Shown here piece after piece: positions 18,639 to 26,936 of a stretch of DNA of 41,088 nt. The position numbers were made by a program, and so were the translations under genes. Below the pieces are notes generated by a model. It saw only the letters and a list, made by a program, of their open reading frames with translations. It ran no database searches and was not told where the DNA came from. Source of the stretch: Deltaproteobacteria bacterium. GTDB lineage: Bacteria > Desulfobacterota > Binatia > Binatales > Binataceae. Position 1 is the first letter of the stretch, and the number at the start of each line of letters is the position of its first letter. Where the stretch lies: positions 1-41,088 of the forward strand of contig JAJZAI010000030.1 in the NCBI GenBank assembly GCA_021799495.1. The letters are read 5' to 3'.

Positions 18639-20866
18639 GCGAAGCGCCGGCGGCGGCGCCCGGCGAGCCGAAGGTCGATCTCGCCGCGGCCCGCGCGCAT
18701 GGATTGACCGAAGCGGAGTTCGCTGAAATCGCGCGCATCCTCGGCCGCGTTCCGACCTTCACCGAGCTCGGCGTTTTTTCCGTGATGTGGTCGGAGCACT
18801 GCTCCTACAAATCCTCGCGCAAACATCTCAAGACCCTTCCGCGCGAAGGACCGAATGTCGTTGGCGGTCCCGGCGAAAACGCCGGCGCGATCGACGTCGG
18901 CGACGGCTGGGTCGCCGTCTTCAAAATCGAAAGCCACAATCATCCGTCGTACGTCGAGCCGTACCAGGGCGCGGCGACCGGCGTCGGCGGCATCCTGCGC
19001 GACATCTTCACGATGGGCGCGCGGCCGATCGCGAGCATGGATTCGCTCAAGTTCGGCGCGATCGGCCATCCCCGCACGCGCTATCTCGTCAACGGCGTGG
19101 TCGGCGGAATCGGCGGCTACGGCAATTGCGTGGGCGTGCCGACCGTGGCCGGCGAAGTGATGTTCGATCCGGGCTATAACGGCAACATTCTCGTCAACGC
19201 CTTCGCGCTCGGCCTCGCGCGGCGCGAAGACTTGCAGAGCGCTCGTGCGCGCGGCGTCGGCAATCCCGTCCTCTATGTCGGCTCCGCGACCGGCCGCGAC
19301 GGAATCCACGGCGCGAGCCTGCTCGCTTCCGCCGAGTTCGATTCGGAAAGCGAGGCCAAGCGGCCGACCGTGCAGGTCGGCGACCCGTTCACCGAAAAGC
19401 TCCTGATCGAGGCCTGCCTCGAAGCGATCAAGACCGGCGCGATCGCGGCGATCCAGGACATGGGCGCCGCCGGCCTGACCTCGTCGTCCAGCGAGATGGC
19501 GGGAAGGGGCGGACTCGGCGTCGAACTCGATCTTGATCGCGTGCCGCTGCGCGAGCCGAATCTTTCGCCGTATGAAATCCTGCTCTCCGAATCGCAGGAA
19601 CGGATGCTGATCGTGGCCGAGCACGGCCGCGAAGCGGAGTTGGCCGCGGTCTTCGAGAAATGGGATTTGCACGCCGTCGTGATCGGGACGATCACCGGCG
19701 ACGGCCGCTGGCGCGCGCGCTTTCGGGGCAAAGTCGTCGCCGATATTCCGGTTTCGGCGCTCAGCGACGACGCTCCGCTCTACGACCGCCCCGCCGCGCC
19801 GCCCAAACGTCCGCCGATCGAGGCGCGGCCGTCCGCCGCCATCGCGCGGCCCGAACCGGCTGCCGCGCTGCGTGCATTGCTTTCAAGCCCCAACGTCGCG
19901 TCGCGCCGGATGGTTTTTCGCCAGTACGATTCGCTGGTCTTGAGCAATACCGTCGCCGGTCCGGGCGGCGACGCCGCCGTGCTGCGTATCAAGGGCTCCC
20001 GCCGCGGGCTCGCGCTCAAGGTCGATTCGAATCCGCGCGCGTGCGCGCTCGATCCCTATCTGGGCGCGATCGCGACTGTGTGCGAAGCGGCGCGCAACGT
20101 CGCCTGCACGGGCGCCCGTCCCGCCGCGATCACCAACTGTCTCAACTACGGCAATCCGGAGCGTCCCGAAATCATGTGGCAGTTCGCGCGCGGAGTCGCG
20201 GGACTGGGCGCCGCCGCACGCGCCTTCAATACACCGGTGATCAGCGGCAACGTCAGCTTCTACAACGAGACCGAGGGCCGCGCGATTCCGCCGACGCCGA
20301 CGATCGCGGTCGTTGGCGTCTTCGCCGACGTTTCGTTGAACATAAAGCATTACTTTAGTTTTCCCGGCGACCTGATCCTGCTCGTGCGCACCGCGCCGCC
20401 GTCGCTCGCCGCCAGCGAATACGCGGATCTCCACCGAATCCACGGCGGCGAACTCGCTGCGATCGACCTCGCGCGCGAACGCCGCCTGCTCGACGGGCTG
20501 GTTGAATGTGCCGAACGGCGATTGTTAAGATCGGCTCACGACGTGAGCGAAGGCGGGATGGCCGTGGCGCTCGCCGAGGCCTGCTTCAATCCGGAGCGGG
20601 ATCTCGGGGCCGAAATCGAACCGGTCGCCACGGACGCGGACGCCGAAGCGTGGTTCGGCGAAGGAGTTTCGAGCGTGATCTTGTCCGCGCCGGCGGAAAA
20701 TCTTAAAGCGACACATGATATTTTTGCGCCGCTCGAAGTCCGCCCGATCGGACGGGTCTCCGCCGCGGCGCGTCTCAAGCTCGGCCGCTGGTTCGACGAA
20801 GATGTCGCCGCGCTGCGCGGTCTTTATGAAGAGGCTCTGCCCGGGAGGCTCGGCCGCCATGACTGA
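18635..20866 (+). CDS. FGAM synthase subunit PurL (small type)
   Basis: PurL (743 residues) makes FGAM from FGAR, ATP and the ammonia passed from PurQ. It is the small, PurS-dependent type. The sequence shows [18 protein letters not shown] with the catalytic His, [28 protein letters not shown] and [21 protein letters not shown]. The second AIR-synthase-like half carries [18 protein letters not shown]. It overlaps purQ by four bases and purF by eight. The codon use and GC content look like the neighbours. Confidence 0.97.
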   Translation: MSEAPAAAPGEPKVDLAAARAHGLTEAEFAEIARILGRVPTFTELGVFSVMWSEHCSYKSSRKHLKTLPREGPNVVGGPGENAGAIDVGDGWVAVFKIESHNHPSYVEPYQGAATGVGGILRDIFTMGARPIASMDSLKFGAIGHPRTRYLVNGVVGGIGGYGNCVGVPTVAGEVMFDPGYNGNILVNAFALGLARREDLQSARARGVGNPVLYVGSATGRDGIHGASLLASAEFDSESEAKRPTVQVGDPFTEKLLIEACLEAIKTGAIAAIQDMGAAGLTSSSSEMAGRGGLGVELDLDRVPLREPNLSPYEILLSESQERMLIVAEHGREAELAAVFEKWDLHAVVIGTITGDGRWRARFRGKVVADIPVSALSDDAPLYDRPAAPPKRPPIEARPSAAIARPEPAAALRALLSSPNVASRRMVFRQYDSLVLSNTVAGPGGDAAVLRIKGSRRGLALKVDSNPRACALDPYLGAIATVCEAARNVACTGARPAAITNCLNYGNPERPEIMWQFARGVAGLGAAARAFNTPVISGNVSFYNETEGRAIPPTPTIAVVGVFADVSLNIKHYFSFPGDLILLVRTAPPSLAASEYADLHRIHGGELAAIDLARERRLLDGLVECAERRLLRSAHDVSEGGMAVALAEACFNPERDLGAEIEPVATDADAEAWFGEGVSSVILSAPAENLKATHDIFAPLEVRPIGRVSAAARLKLGRWFDEDVAALRGLYEEALPGRLGRHD

Positions 20867-22331
20867 CAGTCCCGAATTGTCAGTTGTTCTCGACGCCGCC
20901 GAAACCAGGCTCGACGGCTTTCATGAAGAGTGCGGCGTCTTCGGCGTGTATGGCCATCCGGAGGCCGCCAACCTCGTCTATCTCGGCCTCTACGCCTTGC
21001 AGCATCGCGGGCAGGAGTCGGCCGGCATCGTCTCGTCCAACGGCAAGGCCCTGATCGCGCATCGCGGGATGGGCCTAGTGGCCGACATCTTCAACGGCGA
21101 GGTGCTGGGCCAGCTCGAAGGCACCGCCGCGATCGGCCACAACCGCTATTCCACCACCGGTTCGACGACGCTCAAGAACTGCCAGCCGCTGGTGGTCGAG
21201 TATGCGCACGGCGGGCTTGCGCTCGCGCACAACGGCAACCTCGTCAATTTTCAGGAATTGCGCGAGCGGCTCGAAGCGAACGGATCGATTTTTCAGTCGT
21301 CGTCGGACAGCGAGCTGGTGATTCATCTGATCGCGTCGTCGCACGCGCAGGATCTTCCCGGCCGCGTCGCCGACGCGCTCGCGCAGATTCGCGGCGCCTA
21401 TTCGGTCGTGGTGCTGACCGAGCGCGGCCTGATCGCGGCGCGCGACCCGCACGGTTTCCGCCCGCTTGTGCTCGGCCGCCTCAACGACGCGACGATCGTC
21501 GCGTCCGAAACCTGCGCGCTCGACCTGGTGCGCGCGGAATATATCCGCGAAATCGAGCCGGGCGAGATGGTCGTGATCAGCGACGACGGCGTGCGTTCGA
21601 TCTATCCGTTTCCGCCGGCGCCGGCCCGCCGCTGCATCTTCGAGTACGTCTATTTCGCGCGGCCCGACAGCCTGCTGTACGGCCGCAACGTCTATTCGGT
21701 GCGCAAGATGCAGGGGCGGGCGCTCGCGCGCGAATGTCCCGCCGACGCGGATCTGGTCGTGCCGGTGCCCGATTCCGGCAACTCCGCCGCGCTCGGCTAC
21801 GCCGAGGAGGCGGAGATTCCGTTCGAGATGGCGCTGGTGCGCAGCCACTATATCGGCCGGACCTTCATCGAGCCGCGCCAGTCGATCCGCCATTTCGGCG
21901 TCAAGATAAAATTCAACCCGGTCGCCGATCTGCTCAAGGGCAAGCGCATCGTGCTGGTCGAGGATTCGCTGGTGCGCGGCACCACGCTGCGCAAGGTGAT
22001 CCCGATGCTCCGGCAGGCGGGCGCGCGCGAAGTCCATATGCGGATCGCGGCGCCGCCGACGACCAATTCCTGCTTCTACGGAATCGACACGCCGACCCGC
22101 GAAGAGCTGCTCGCGGCGAGCCATTCGGTCGAACAAATCCGGCAGTACATCACGGCGGACTCGCTCGGCTATCTCAGTTGGGAAGGGCTCTACTCGTTCA
22201 TGGAGGGGCCGCGCGACGGCTATTGCGACGCCTGCTTCACCGGAAATTATCCGGTGGAGATTCCGCGCGACGCCCATCCCGCGCAGCTTCATCTGTTCGA
22301 CGCCGTCGAACACGCCTCCGCCCGCCGGTAA
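20859..22331 (+). CDS. Amidophosphoribosyltransferase PurF
   Basis: PurF (490 residues) catalyses the first committed step of purine synthesis: PRPP plus glutamine to phosphoribosylamine. The N terminus has a 24-residue propeptide before the nucleophile ([16 protein letters not shown], Cys25), as in the Bacillus-type enzyme that is self-processed. The four likely [4Fe-4S] ligands are visible: Cys in [15 protein letters not shown], Cys in [10 protein letters not shown] and the pair in GYCDACFTG. The PRPP loop is [18 protein letters not shown] at 20843-20848 is ten bases upstream. It overlaps the end of purL by eight bases and ends the operon. The cluster implies an oxygen-sensitive enzyme. Confidence 0.96.
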   Translation: MTDSPELSVVLDAAETRLDGFHEECGVFGVYGHPEAANLVYLGLYALQHRGQESAGIVSSNGKALIAHRGMGLVADIFNGEVLGQLEGTAAIGHNRYSTTGSTTLKNCQPLVVEYAHGGLALAHNGNLVNFQELRERLEANGSIFQSSSDSELVIHLIASSHAQDLPGRVADALAQIRGAYSVVVLTERGLIAARDPHGFRPLVLGRLNDATIVASETCALDLVRAEYIREIEPGEMVVISDDGVRSIYPFPPAPARRCIFEYVYFARPDSLLYGRNVYSVRKMQGRALARECPADADLVVPVPDSGNSAALGYAEEAEIPFEMALVRSHYIGRTFIEPRQSIRHFGVKIKFNPVADLLKGKRIVLVEDSLVRGTTLRKVIPMLRQAGAREVHMRIAAPPTTNSCFYGIDTPTREELLAASHSVEQIRQYITADSLGYLSWEGLYSFMEGPRDGYCDACFTGNYPVEIPRDAHPAQLHLFDAVEHASARR

Positions 22332-22400
22332 GAGCCGGCTTGCTGCCTATACCCGCGTACCCGATGCGGCGACAGCGTCCGTCTGGGTTTAGCGGAACAA

Positions 22401-22417
22401 TACGTGTATTATACGTA
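22401..22417 (+). promoter_or_regulatory. Palindromic operator over the antitoxin -10 box
   Basis: TACGTGTATTATACGTA is an imperfect palindrome (one mismatch in the half sites TACGTGTA/TATACGTA). It contains TATTAT at 22407-22412, six bases before the antitoxin ATG. A dimeric ribbon-helix-helix antitoxin bound here would occlude the promoter, the usual autoregulation of toxin-antitoxin pairs. The region is visibly AT-richer than its surroundings. Confidence 0.5.
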
Positions 22418-22418
22418 C

Positions 22419-22661
22419 ATGAAAGCCAAGCCGCGCAAAAAGCTGACGATCACGGTCGAAGACGCGGTCTATCGCGGCCTGCGCAAGGTGGTTGGTCCGC
22501 GTAATATCAGCCGGTTCCTCAACGACCTTGCCCGACCTCATGTCGTACGTGATCAGCTCGAAGACGCCTATCGGGCGATGGCCGCCGATGAGGAGCGGGA
22601 AGCCGAAGCGGAGGCATGGAGCGAAGGGCTGATCGCGGATGTAGCGGATGAGCCGCGCTGA
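22419..22661 (+). CDS. Antitoxin of a MazF-type module (ribbon-helix-helix)
   Basis: An 80-residue protein with a basic N terminus and a strand-helix-helix start (KKLTITVEDAVYRGLRKVVG, then ISRFLNDLARPHV). An acidic C-terminal region, EDAYRAMAADEEREAEAEAW, ends in a segment that would wrap and neutralise the toxin. This resembles antitoxins paired with PemK/MazF toxins, which bind their own operator. GTG at 22404 is in frame, but ATG at 22419 is preferred because the GTG falls inside the -10/operator. It overlaps the toxin gene by 14 bases. The pair lies just after purF and may have been acquired by transfer. Confidence 0.8.
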   Translation: MKAKPRKKLTITVEDAVYRGLRKVVGPRNISRFLNDLARPHVVRDQLEDAYRAMAADEEREAEAEAWSEGLIADVADEPR

Positions 22662-22995
22662 GGATCCGTCGCCGCGCCGCGGCGAAGTTTGGTGGGTGGC
22701 GTTCGATCCGGCGATTGGCGGCGAAATCAAAAAAACCAGACCGGCGATCGTGGTCAGCAACGACGCCGCCAACCGCGCCCTCAACCGCGTTCAGGTCGTT
22801 CCAGTGACCAGCAATGTTCGGCGGTTATATCCCGCGGAAGCCTATGTGACGGTGGGCGGCGCGCGCCGCAAGGGGATGGCCGATCAAATCGCGACCGCGA
22901 GCAAGCAGCGGTTGCGAGAAAAACTCGGCAAAATCGACCCTACCGAAATGGCCGCCGTCGAACGGGCAATCAAAATCCAACTCGGCCTTGAATGA
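22648..22995 (+). CDS. MazF/PemK family toxin (endoribonuclease)
   Basis: A 115-residue PemK/MazF-fold toxin; characterised relatives cleave mRNA and arrest growth. Family features are RRGEVWWVAFDPAIGGEIKKTRPAIVVSND, which contains the conserved Arg and the GxEI-KTRP-vVS block, then VQVVPVTSNVRRLYPAEAYV and MADQIATASKQRL. The residues normally tied to catalysis, the Arg of KKTRP and the Thr/Ser of PVTS, are both present, so the toxin looks intact. The start overlaps the antitoxin end. The cut-site specificity cannot be read from the sequence. Confidence 0.88.
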   Translation: MSRAEDPSPRRGEVWWVAFDPAIGGEIKKTRPAIVVSNDAANRALNRVQVVPVTSNVRRLYPAEAYVTVGGARRKGMADQIATASKQRLREKLGKIDPTEMAAVERAIKIQLGLE

Positions 22996-23100
22996 GATTA
23001 ACCGCTTTACAAATCAGGCGGGAATCAGCGCGGATTTGGACATCATTTTCGGCAAATTTGTAGCGTCGTATTCCGCAAGTAAGTTTGCTTTGTGGCGGCG

Positions 23101-23214
23101 GATCGGGATTCTTCGCTTCGTCCTTCGCTGCGCTCAGGACAAGCTCAGAATGACAAATGGTGCTGTTTTGCTGTCATTCTGAGCGGAGGCCGTCGAAGCG
23201 AAGAATCCCGGATC
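23101..23214. repeat. Palindromic dispersed repeat, copy 2
   Basis: Two inverted arms, 23101-23154 and 23173-23214, flank an 18-base spacer. GATCGGGATTCTTCGCTTCG begins the left arm and CGAAGCGAAGAATCCCGGAT lies at the end of the right. The TCAGAATGAC and GTCATTCTGAG ends face each other in the centre. The left arm carries an insertion of about 12 bases. It is the same arm sequence as at 149-212 but with the two arms in the opposite order. A short open frame crosses it but is not a credible gene. Confidence 0.75.
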
Positions 23215-23281
23215 AGCTAAATTAGCGCGCGAAACGGGACGCTAAAATTCCAGCATTGAGTGTAGCGACCGTACAGTCGGT

Positions 23282-24229
23282 TCAGCGGCTGATGCCGGAG
23301 GGGTCGGCGAACGCGACGTCGCGCATCAACTGCGTCACCGGCATCCGCGTGATCAATATCGAGATGAAATGCCCCGTCGGATAGAACGACAGGCAGATGC
23401 TGTAGCCCTTGTATTCGTAAAACGACCGCAGGCCGAGCCAGTTGAGCGCTCCGATCGGCGCCGCCATCGTCGGATCGTAAAAACACAGGCTCACGATCTC
23501 GCCCGCGGCGCCTTCATAAAGCGTGTACGCGATCGGTTGCCCGTCAGGGAGCTGATCGACCCGGCCGCCGGTAATCGTGTAACCCGCTTGCGCGAAATCG
23601 AACAGGTCGTCGGGCAGATTCGCGGAGCGGTACGAACGCGCGAGATCGTTGAAGGCGTCGGAATCGGCCTCGTCGGTCACGCGATGCACCGGGTCGCGGT
23701 TGATTACCCAGGCGTAAACCGCGCCGGTTTGATTTTCGTAAGCTTCCGCCGGAACGTTCGGAACGAAATCGTGCTGGAACTGCTGGAAGCGCGAGATCGC
23801 AAGTTCGAACTCGGGAACCGGCGGCGGCGTCGCAATCAAGCCGCGGCGCGGAACGGCGATCGCGGCCAAAATCGCGATCGCGATAACCGCCGCAAGTCCC
23901 GCCGGCGCCCATATCAGCGGTTCGCGGACACGGCTCGCGGCCGCGCGGAACGGCGCGAACAGTTCCGCCAGACGCGCCGTCCACGGCGCCGCGGCGCGGC
24001 GATCGGCTTCGTCGAGCGCGCCGCGGATGCGCGATTTAAGATCGGCCGGCGTTTTGACGATCGCGGCGCCTTGCCTGACCATTGCCTTGAGCGCGCGCGC
24101 TTCGATTAGCTGCGCCCGGCAGATGGGGCATCCGGAGACATGTTCGTCGGCGCCGCGGCGCGCCAGCGGCGCAAGTTCTCCGTCGGCATGCCCCGCAAGA
24201 TACTCACTTATGTACTCACGGCAATCCAA
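23282..24229 (-). CDS. Zinc-finger anti-sigma factor with periplasmic sensor domain
   Basis: A 315-residue protein with an N-terminal cytoplasmic anti-sigma zinc finger (CREYISEYLAGHADGELA, then HVSGCPIC, the H-x3-C-x2-C motif). One membrane span lies around residues 107-131 (WAPAGLAAVIAIAILAAIAV), followed by an extracytoplasmic C-terminal domain of about 180 residues. It should hold the ECF sigma factor encoded just upstream. The start is a TTG: an in-frame stop lies three codons before it and the next ATG would remove the zinc finger. The periplasmic part contains three conserved-looking aromatic blocks and two cysteines and matches no domain I can name. The signal sensed is unknown. Confidence 0.82.
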   Translation of the reverse strand: MDCREYISEYLAGHADGELAPLARRGADEHVSGCPICRAQLIEARALKAMVRQGAAIVKTPADLKSRIRGALDEADRRAAAPWTARLAELFAPFRAAASRVREPLIWAPAGLAAVIAIAILAAIAVPRRGLIATPPPVPEFELAISRFQQFQHDFVPNVPAEAYENQTGAVYAWVINRDPVHRVTDEADSDAFNDLARSYRSANLPDDLFDFAQAGYTITGGRVDQLPDGQPIAYTLYEGAAGEIVSLCFYDPTMAAPIGALNWLGLRSFYEYKGYSICLSFYPTGHFISILITRMPVTQLMRDVAFADPSGISR

Positions 24230-24327
24230 GGCGTATTACTCGCTATCGGCCTTGATATCGTCGCGCGCGGTCACGGATGGCGCCCGACGATATCTATTCG
24301 TCGGAGTATTTGCGCGGCGCGATCCTG

Positions 24328-24906
24328 TCAAGTACCTGTTTTTCCGCGCGCCTGGTCGAGCCTGCACAGCGCCTTGCGCATCAGCGCCCGCCCGCGCGAG
24401 ACGCGCGATTTGACCGTGCCGAGCGGCACGTCCAGCACGATCGCGACCTCCTGATAATTTAACTCCTGCACGTCCACGAAGATCAGCGCTTCGCGGAATT
24501 CCGCCGGCAGCGCGTTCAACGCCAGTTCGATCCGCCTGCCTGCGGTGCGGCTCAGAAGCAACGCTTCCGGATTGATCCGCGACTGGTCGGCGTCGCGGCT
24601 CTGCGCCTCGATTTCGCCGGCGAATTCTTCGGACGTGCTCGCAGGTTGTTCCCGTTCTCCGCGGCGCCATGCGTTGCGGAAGCTGTTGTAGAGAATCGTC
24701 AGCAGCCACGCCCGGCAATTGGTGCCGGGGCTGAACTGATCGAAGAACCGGTAGGCGCGAAGGATTGTCTCCTGCGTGAGGTCGTTGGCGTCGTCGGGAT
24801 TCCGCGCCAGCCGCAGCGCGGCCGAATAGACGGCGTCGAGATGAGGCAGCGCCTCCCGCTCGAAAGCGAGGCGCCTGTCCGCCGCCGTGCCGCTTTTGCG
24901 CGCCAT
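24328..24906 (-). CDS. ECF RNA polymerase sigma factor
   Basis: A 192-residue ECF (group 4) sigma factor. Region 2 runs from LDAVYSAALRLARNPDDANDLTQETILRAYRFFDQF to WLLTILYNSFRNAWRRGERE. A charged linker rich in Glu, Asp and Ser follows, then region 4 with ALPAEFREALIFVDVQELNYQE and the helix-turn-helix segment LDVPLGTVKSRVSRGRALMRK. The frame is open further upstream, but the family starts near the ATG at 24906. It lies 98 bases before the anti-sigma gene on the same strand. A GTATC-N17-CGTC pattern (24942 to 24917 on the minus strand) just before it could be its own target promoter. Confidence 0.9.
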   Translation of the reverse strand: MARKSGTAADRRLAFEREALPHLDAVYSAALRLARNPDDANDLTQETILRAYRFFDQFSPGTNCRAWLLTILYNSFRNAWRRGEREQPASTSEEFAGEIEAQSRDADQSRINPEALLLSRTAGRRIELALNALPAEFREALIFVDVQELNYQEVAIVLDVPLGTVKSRVSRGRALMRKALCRLDQARGKTGT

Positions 24907-25170
24907 ATGCAAGAAAGACGAACATAGCATCCACTTTGATACAAATCCTAATGAGCCGCGAAAGGTTCCCGCTCCGTCTGCGAAGCGTTCCAAAGGTCAT
25001 TCGCCGAAAATTCGCCCGGATCACGGCGGGATAAGCGCCTGATCGACAATTATCCCTTGGGTTCGGATCGGCGTGCGCAGTAATCTCGTCGAAAGCGGGC
25101 GGCGCGCGCGTCGCATGGATCGTTCGTGCACGGCCGGAGCGGGCAACCGATAAACAAAGGATGGAAGACG

Positions 25171-25437
25171 ATGAATCGAAAAGCGGCGACCGGCGCGATG
25201 CTGGCGACTCTGGTTGGCCTGATGTTCGCGGCGCAGCCGGTGCTGGCGGCTGACAGCAGCGGGCAGAACGCGTCGGCCGGCGTCAAATGCGTCGGTGGAA
25301 ACAGTTGCAAGGGCCAAAGCTCATGCATGAGCGCGAGCAATAGTTGCAAAGGCCAGAACTCCTGCAAGGGCAAAGGATGGGTTACCACGGCGAACGCCAA
25401 GGATTGCGTCGCCAAGGGCGGCCATCCGGCGAAATAG
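25171..25437 (+). CDS. Bufferin-type metallophore precursor (BufA2 family)
   Basis: An 88-residue secreted peptide precursor. A Sec signal (RKAATGAMLATLVGLMFAA, cleavage near A26) is followed by a mature part with six cysteines at 40, 46, 52, 59, 65 and 79 in CKGQ-type repeats (NSCKGQSSC, NSCKGQNSCKGKGW). That pattern is the signature of BufA2 bufferins, RiPP peptides whose cysteines are oxidised by the MNIO enzyme BufB with BufC to bind copper in the periplasm. No BufB- or BufC-like gene lies nearby. AAGGA is nine bases before the ATG. It is divergent from an ECF sigma gene, and bufferin operons are often under ECF control in known cases. Confidence 0.8.
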   Translation: MNRKAATGAMLATLVGLMFAAQPVLAADSSGQNASAGVKCVGGNSCKGQSSCMSASNSCKGQNSCKGKGWVTTANAKDCVAKGGHPAK

Positions 25438-25734
25438 CCCGGACTTTCGCGGCCGGGAATGATAGAGGCGCGTCGCGGCGGCGATTGGACCGTTGCGGAC
25501 GCCTCGGGACGGTCAGCGCGATGGCTGGCTGACGGATTGCTGGTAGCGCGCGATCGCTTGCCGTGAATGTCGCGAATTGGACTGATATAGACGATCGCTT
25601 CGACTGATTCCGTCCGCCCGCCAGTGGCGCGGCAGGTGCGAATTTGCCACTCTGAAACGCCTGCGAAGCGGACGTGGCGTATCCGGCGCGTCGCGCCCCG
25701 GACTTCGCCGGCGAGCTTCTGGCGTTAGCGAACG
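25438..25734. other. 297-base spacer without a supported gene
   Basis: No coding region with plausible start and composition is visible between the bufferin gene and the acetyltransferase-like gene. CCCGG (25438-25442) and CCGGG (25454-25458) could form a weak stem just after the bufferin stop, without a T tract. No promoter stands out. Confidence 0.4.
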
Positions 25735-26829
25735 ATGGCGTTGCGGCGAATCAGAATCGAGCGAATCGGCTCCCGCGAAGCCTTCAACCAATTCGCCCGG
25801 CTCCCCTATCTCGTCTATGCCGGGCGCGACGCATGGTGGCCGCCGGATATCCAGAACGAAATCGATTTGCTTTCGGGCCGGGCGCGCATCGCCGCGCATC
25901 TCGATCTCAGTCCTTTCGCCGCCTTCAGCGACGATCGGCTGGTGGCGAGGGTCAGCGCCGTCGTTAATTACCGCTACAACGAACATTGGAACGAAAAACT
26001 CGGCCAGTTGATTCATTTCGAAGCGATGCCGAACGAGGCCGACGCGGTCGCCGCGATGTTCGACGAGGCGTTGACGTGGCTGGCGCGGCGCGGGATGAAC
26101 GCGGCGCGCAGCGGCTTTGCCGCGTTTCTCGATTATCCCTACGCAATCGACAACTACGGCGAATTGCCGTCTTTCCTGCTGAGAGGAAATCCGGATTATT
26201 ACCATTCGTATCTGAAGAACGCGCGCTTCGAGACCGAAAAGGGACAGGTCGATTACACCGCGCCGCTCACCTCGGACTTGCAGGAGCGATACCGGCGGAT
26301 GGTCGCCGCGGCCGAGGCCGCCGGCGTGGTTATCCGCAGTTGGCGCGACTACGGCTTCCTCGCCGCGATCGATGCGTGGACCAACGTGACCAACGGGGCG
26401 TTCATCCGCCATTGGGGATGGAATCCGATTTCGCACGAAGAAGTCCGGCCGATGCTCGCGCCGCTGCAATCGACGCTGGTCGCCGATCTTTCGATGATCG
26501 CGGAAATCGATCGCGCGCCCGTCGGCGCGGTCTTTTCCACGCCCGACCTGAGCGGTTCGCTGGCGATGATCCGCGCCGGCGTCAAGCTTGCGCCCGAACG
26601 GGCCGGTGCGCGCGGCGCCCTGATCAATATCGGCGTGCTTGAGCCGGCGCGCGCGCGCGGCGTGGCGCGCGCGATGGCCGCGCAATCGTACCTTGCGATG
26701 GCGCGCAATAACATGCGCTTCGCCGGATACACGCTGGTGCTCGACGACAACTGGCCGTCGCGGCGGACGGCGGAAAGTCTCGGCGCGCGGGTCACCGGCA
26801 ATTTCGTCACCTATCGCCGTTCGCTTTGA
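25735..26829 (+). CDS. GNAT-like protein (YghO-related)
   Basis: A 364-residue cytoplasmic protein. The N-terminal third (PYLVYAGRDAWWPPDIQNEIDLL, then VARVSAVVNYRYNEHWNEKLGQLIHFEAM and a WLARRGMNAARSGFAAF segment) recalls the YghO family of acetyltransferase-fold proteins. The C-terminal third (about 255-360) has a second GNAT-like pattern, with INIGVLEPARARGVARAMA resembling the acyl-CoA-binding loop (R/Q-x-x-G-x-A/G) and DDNWPSRRTAESLGAR near the end. The acceptor is unknown. No Shine-Dalgarno precedes the ATG. It is transcribed toward the carotenoid oxygenase gene, 107 bases apart, and may share a transcript with it. Confidence 0.6.
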   Translation: MALRRIRIERIGSREAFNQFARLPYLVYAGRDAWWPPDIQNEIDLLSGRARIAAHLDLSPFAAFSDDRLVARVSAVVNYRYNEHWNEKLGQLIHFEAMPNEADAVAAMFDEALTWLARRGMNAARSGFAAFLDYPYAIDNYGELPSFLLRGNPDYYHSYLKNARFETEKGQVDYTAPLTSDLQERYRRMVAAAEAAGVVIRSWRDYGFLAAIDAWTNVTNGAFIRHWGWNPISHEEVRPMLAPLQSTLVADLSMIAEIDRAPVGAVFSTPDLSGSLAMIRAGVKLAPERAGARGALINIGVLEPARARGVARAMAAQSYLAMARNNMRFAGYTLVLDDNWPSRRTAESLGARVTGNFVTYRRSL

Positions 26830-26887
26830 ACGTTCGCGCCCGGGCCTTCCGGCGCGGCGATTTGGCCTTCGGAACGCCCCAGCCGCG

Positions 26888-26896
26888 TGCTAGCTT
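26888..26896 (+). promoter_or_regulatory. Possible extended -10 before the carotenoid oxygenase
   Basis: TGCTAGCTT fits the TGnTAnnnT form seen at other promoters in the window and repeats the TGCTAGC core found before the NIPSNAP-like gene. No convincing -35 is placed correctly. It lies 40 bases before the chosen start at 26937. Confidence 0.3.
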
Positions 26897-26936
26897 CGTC
26901 CTCGGCGGGATGGGGCCGCGCCCGCCGGAGCGCCGG

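Noticed and set aside
22988-23182. Short plus-strand open frame after the toxin gene
   Set aside because: It runs through one arm of the palindromic repeat, has no Shine-Dalgarno and no recognisable product.
24140-24454. Plus-strand open frames opposite the sigma and anti-sigma genes
   Set aside because: No start context or domains; the minus-strand ECF sigma and zinc-finger motifs are clear.
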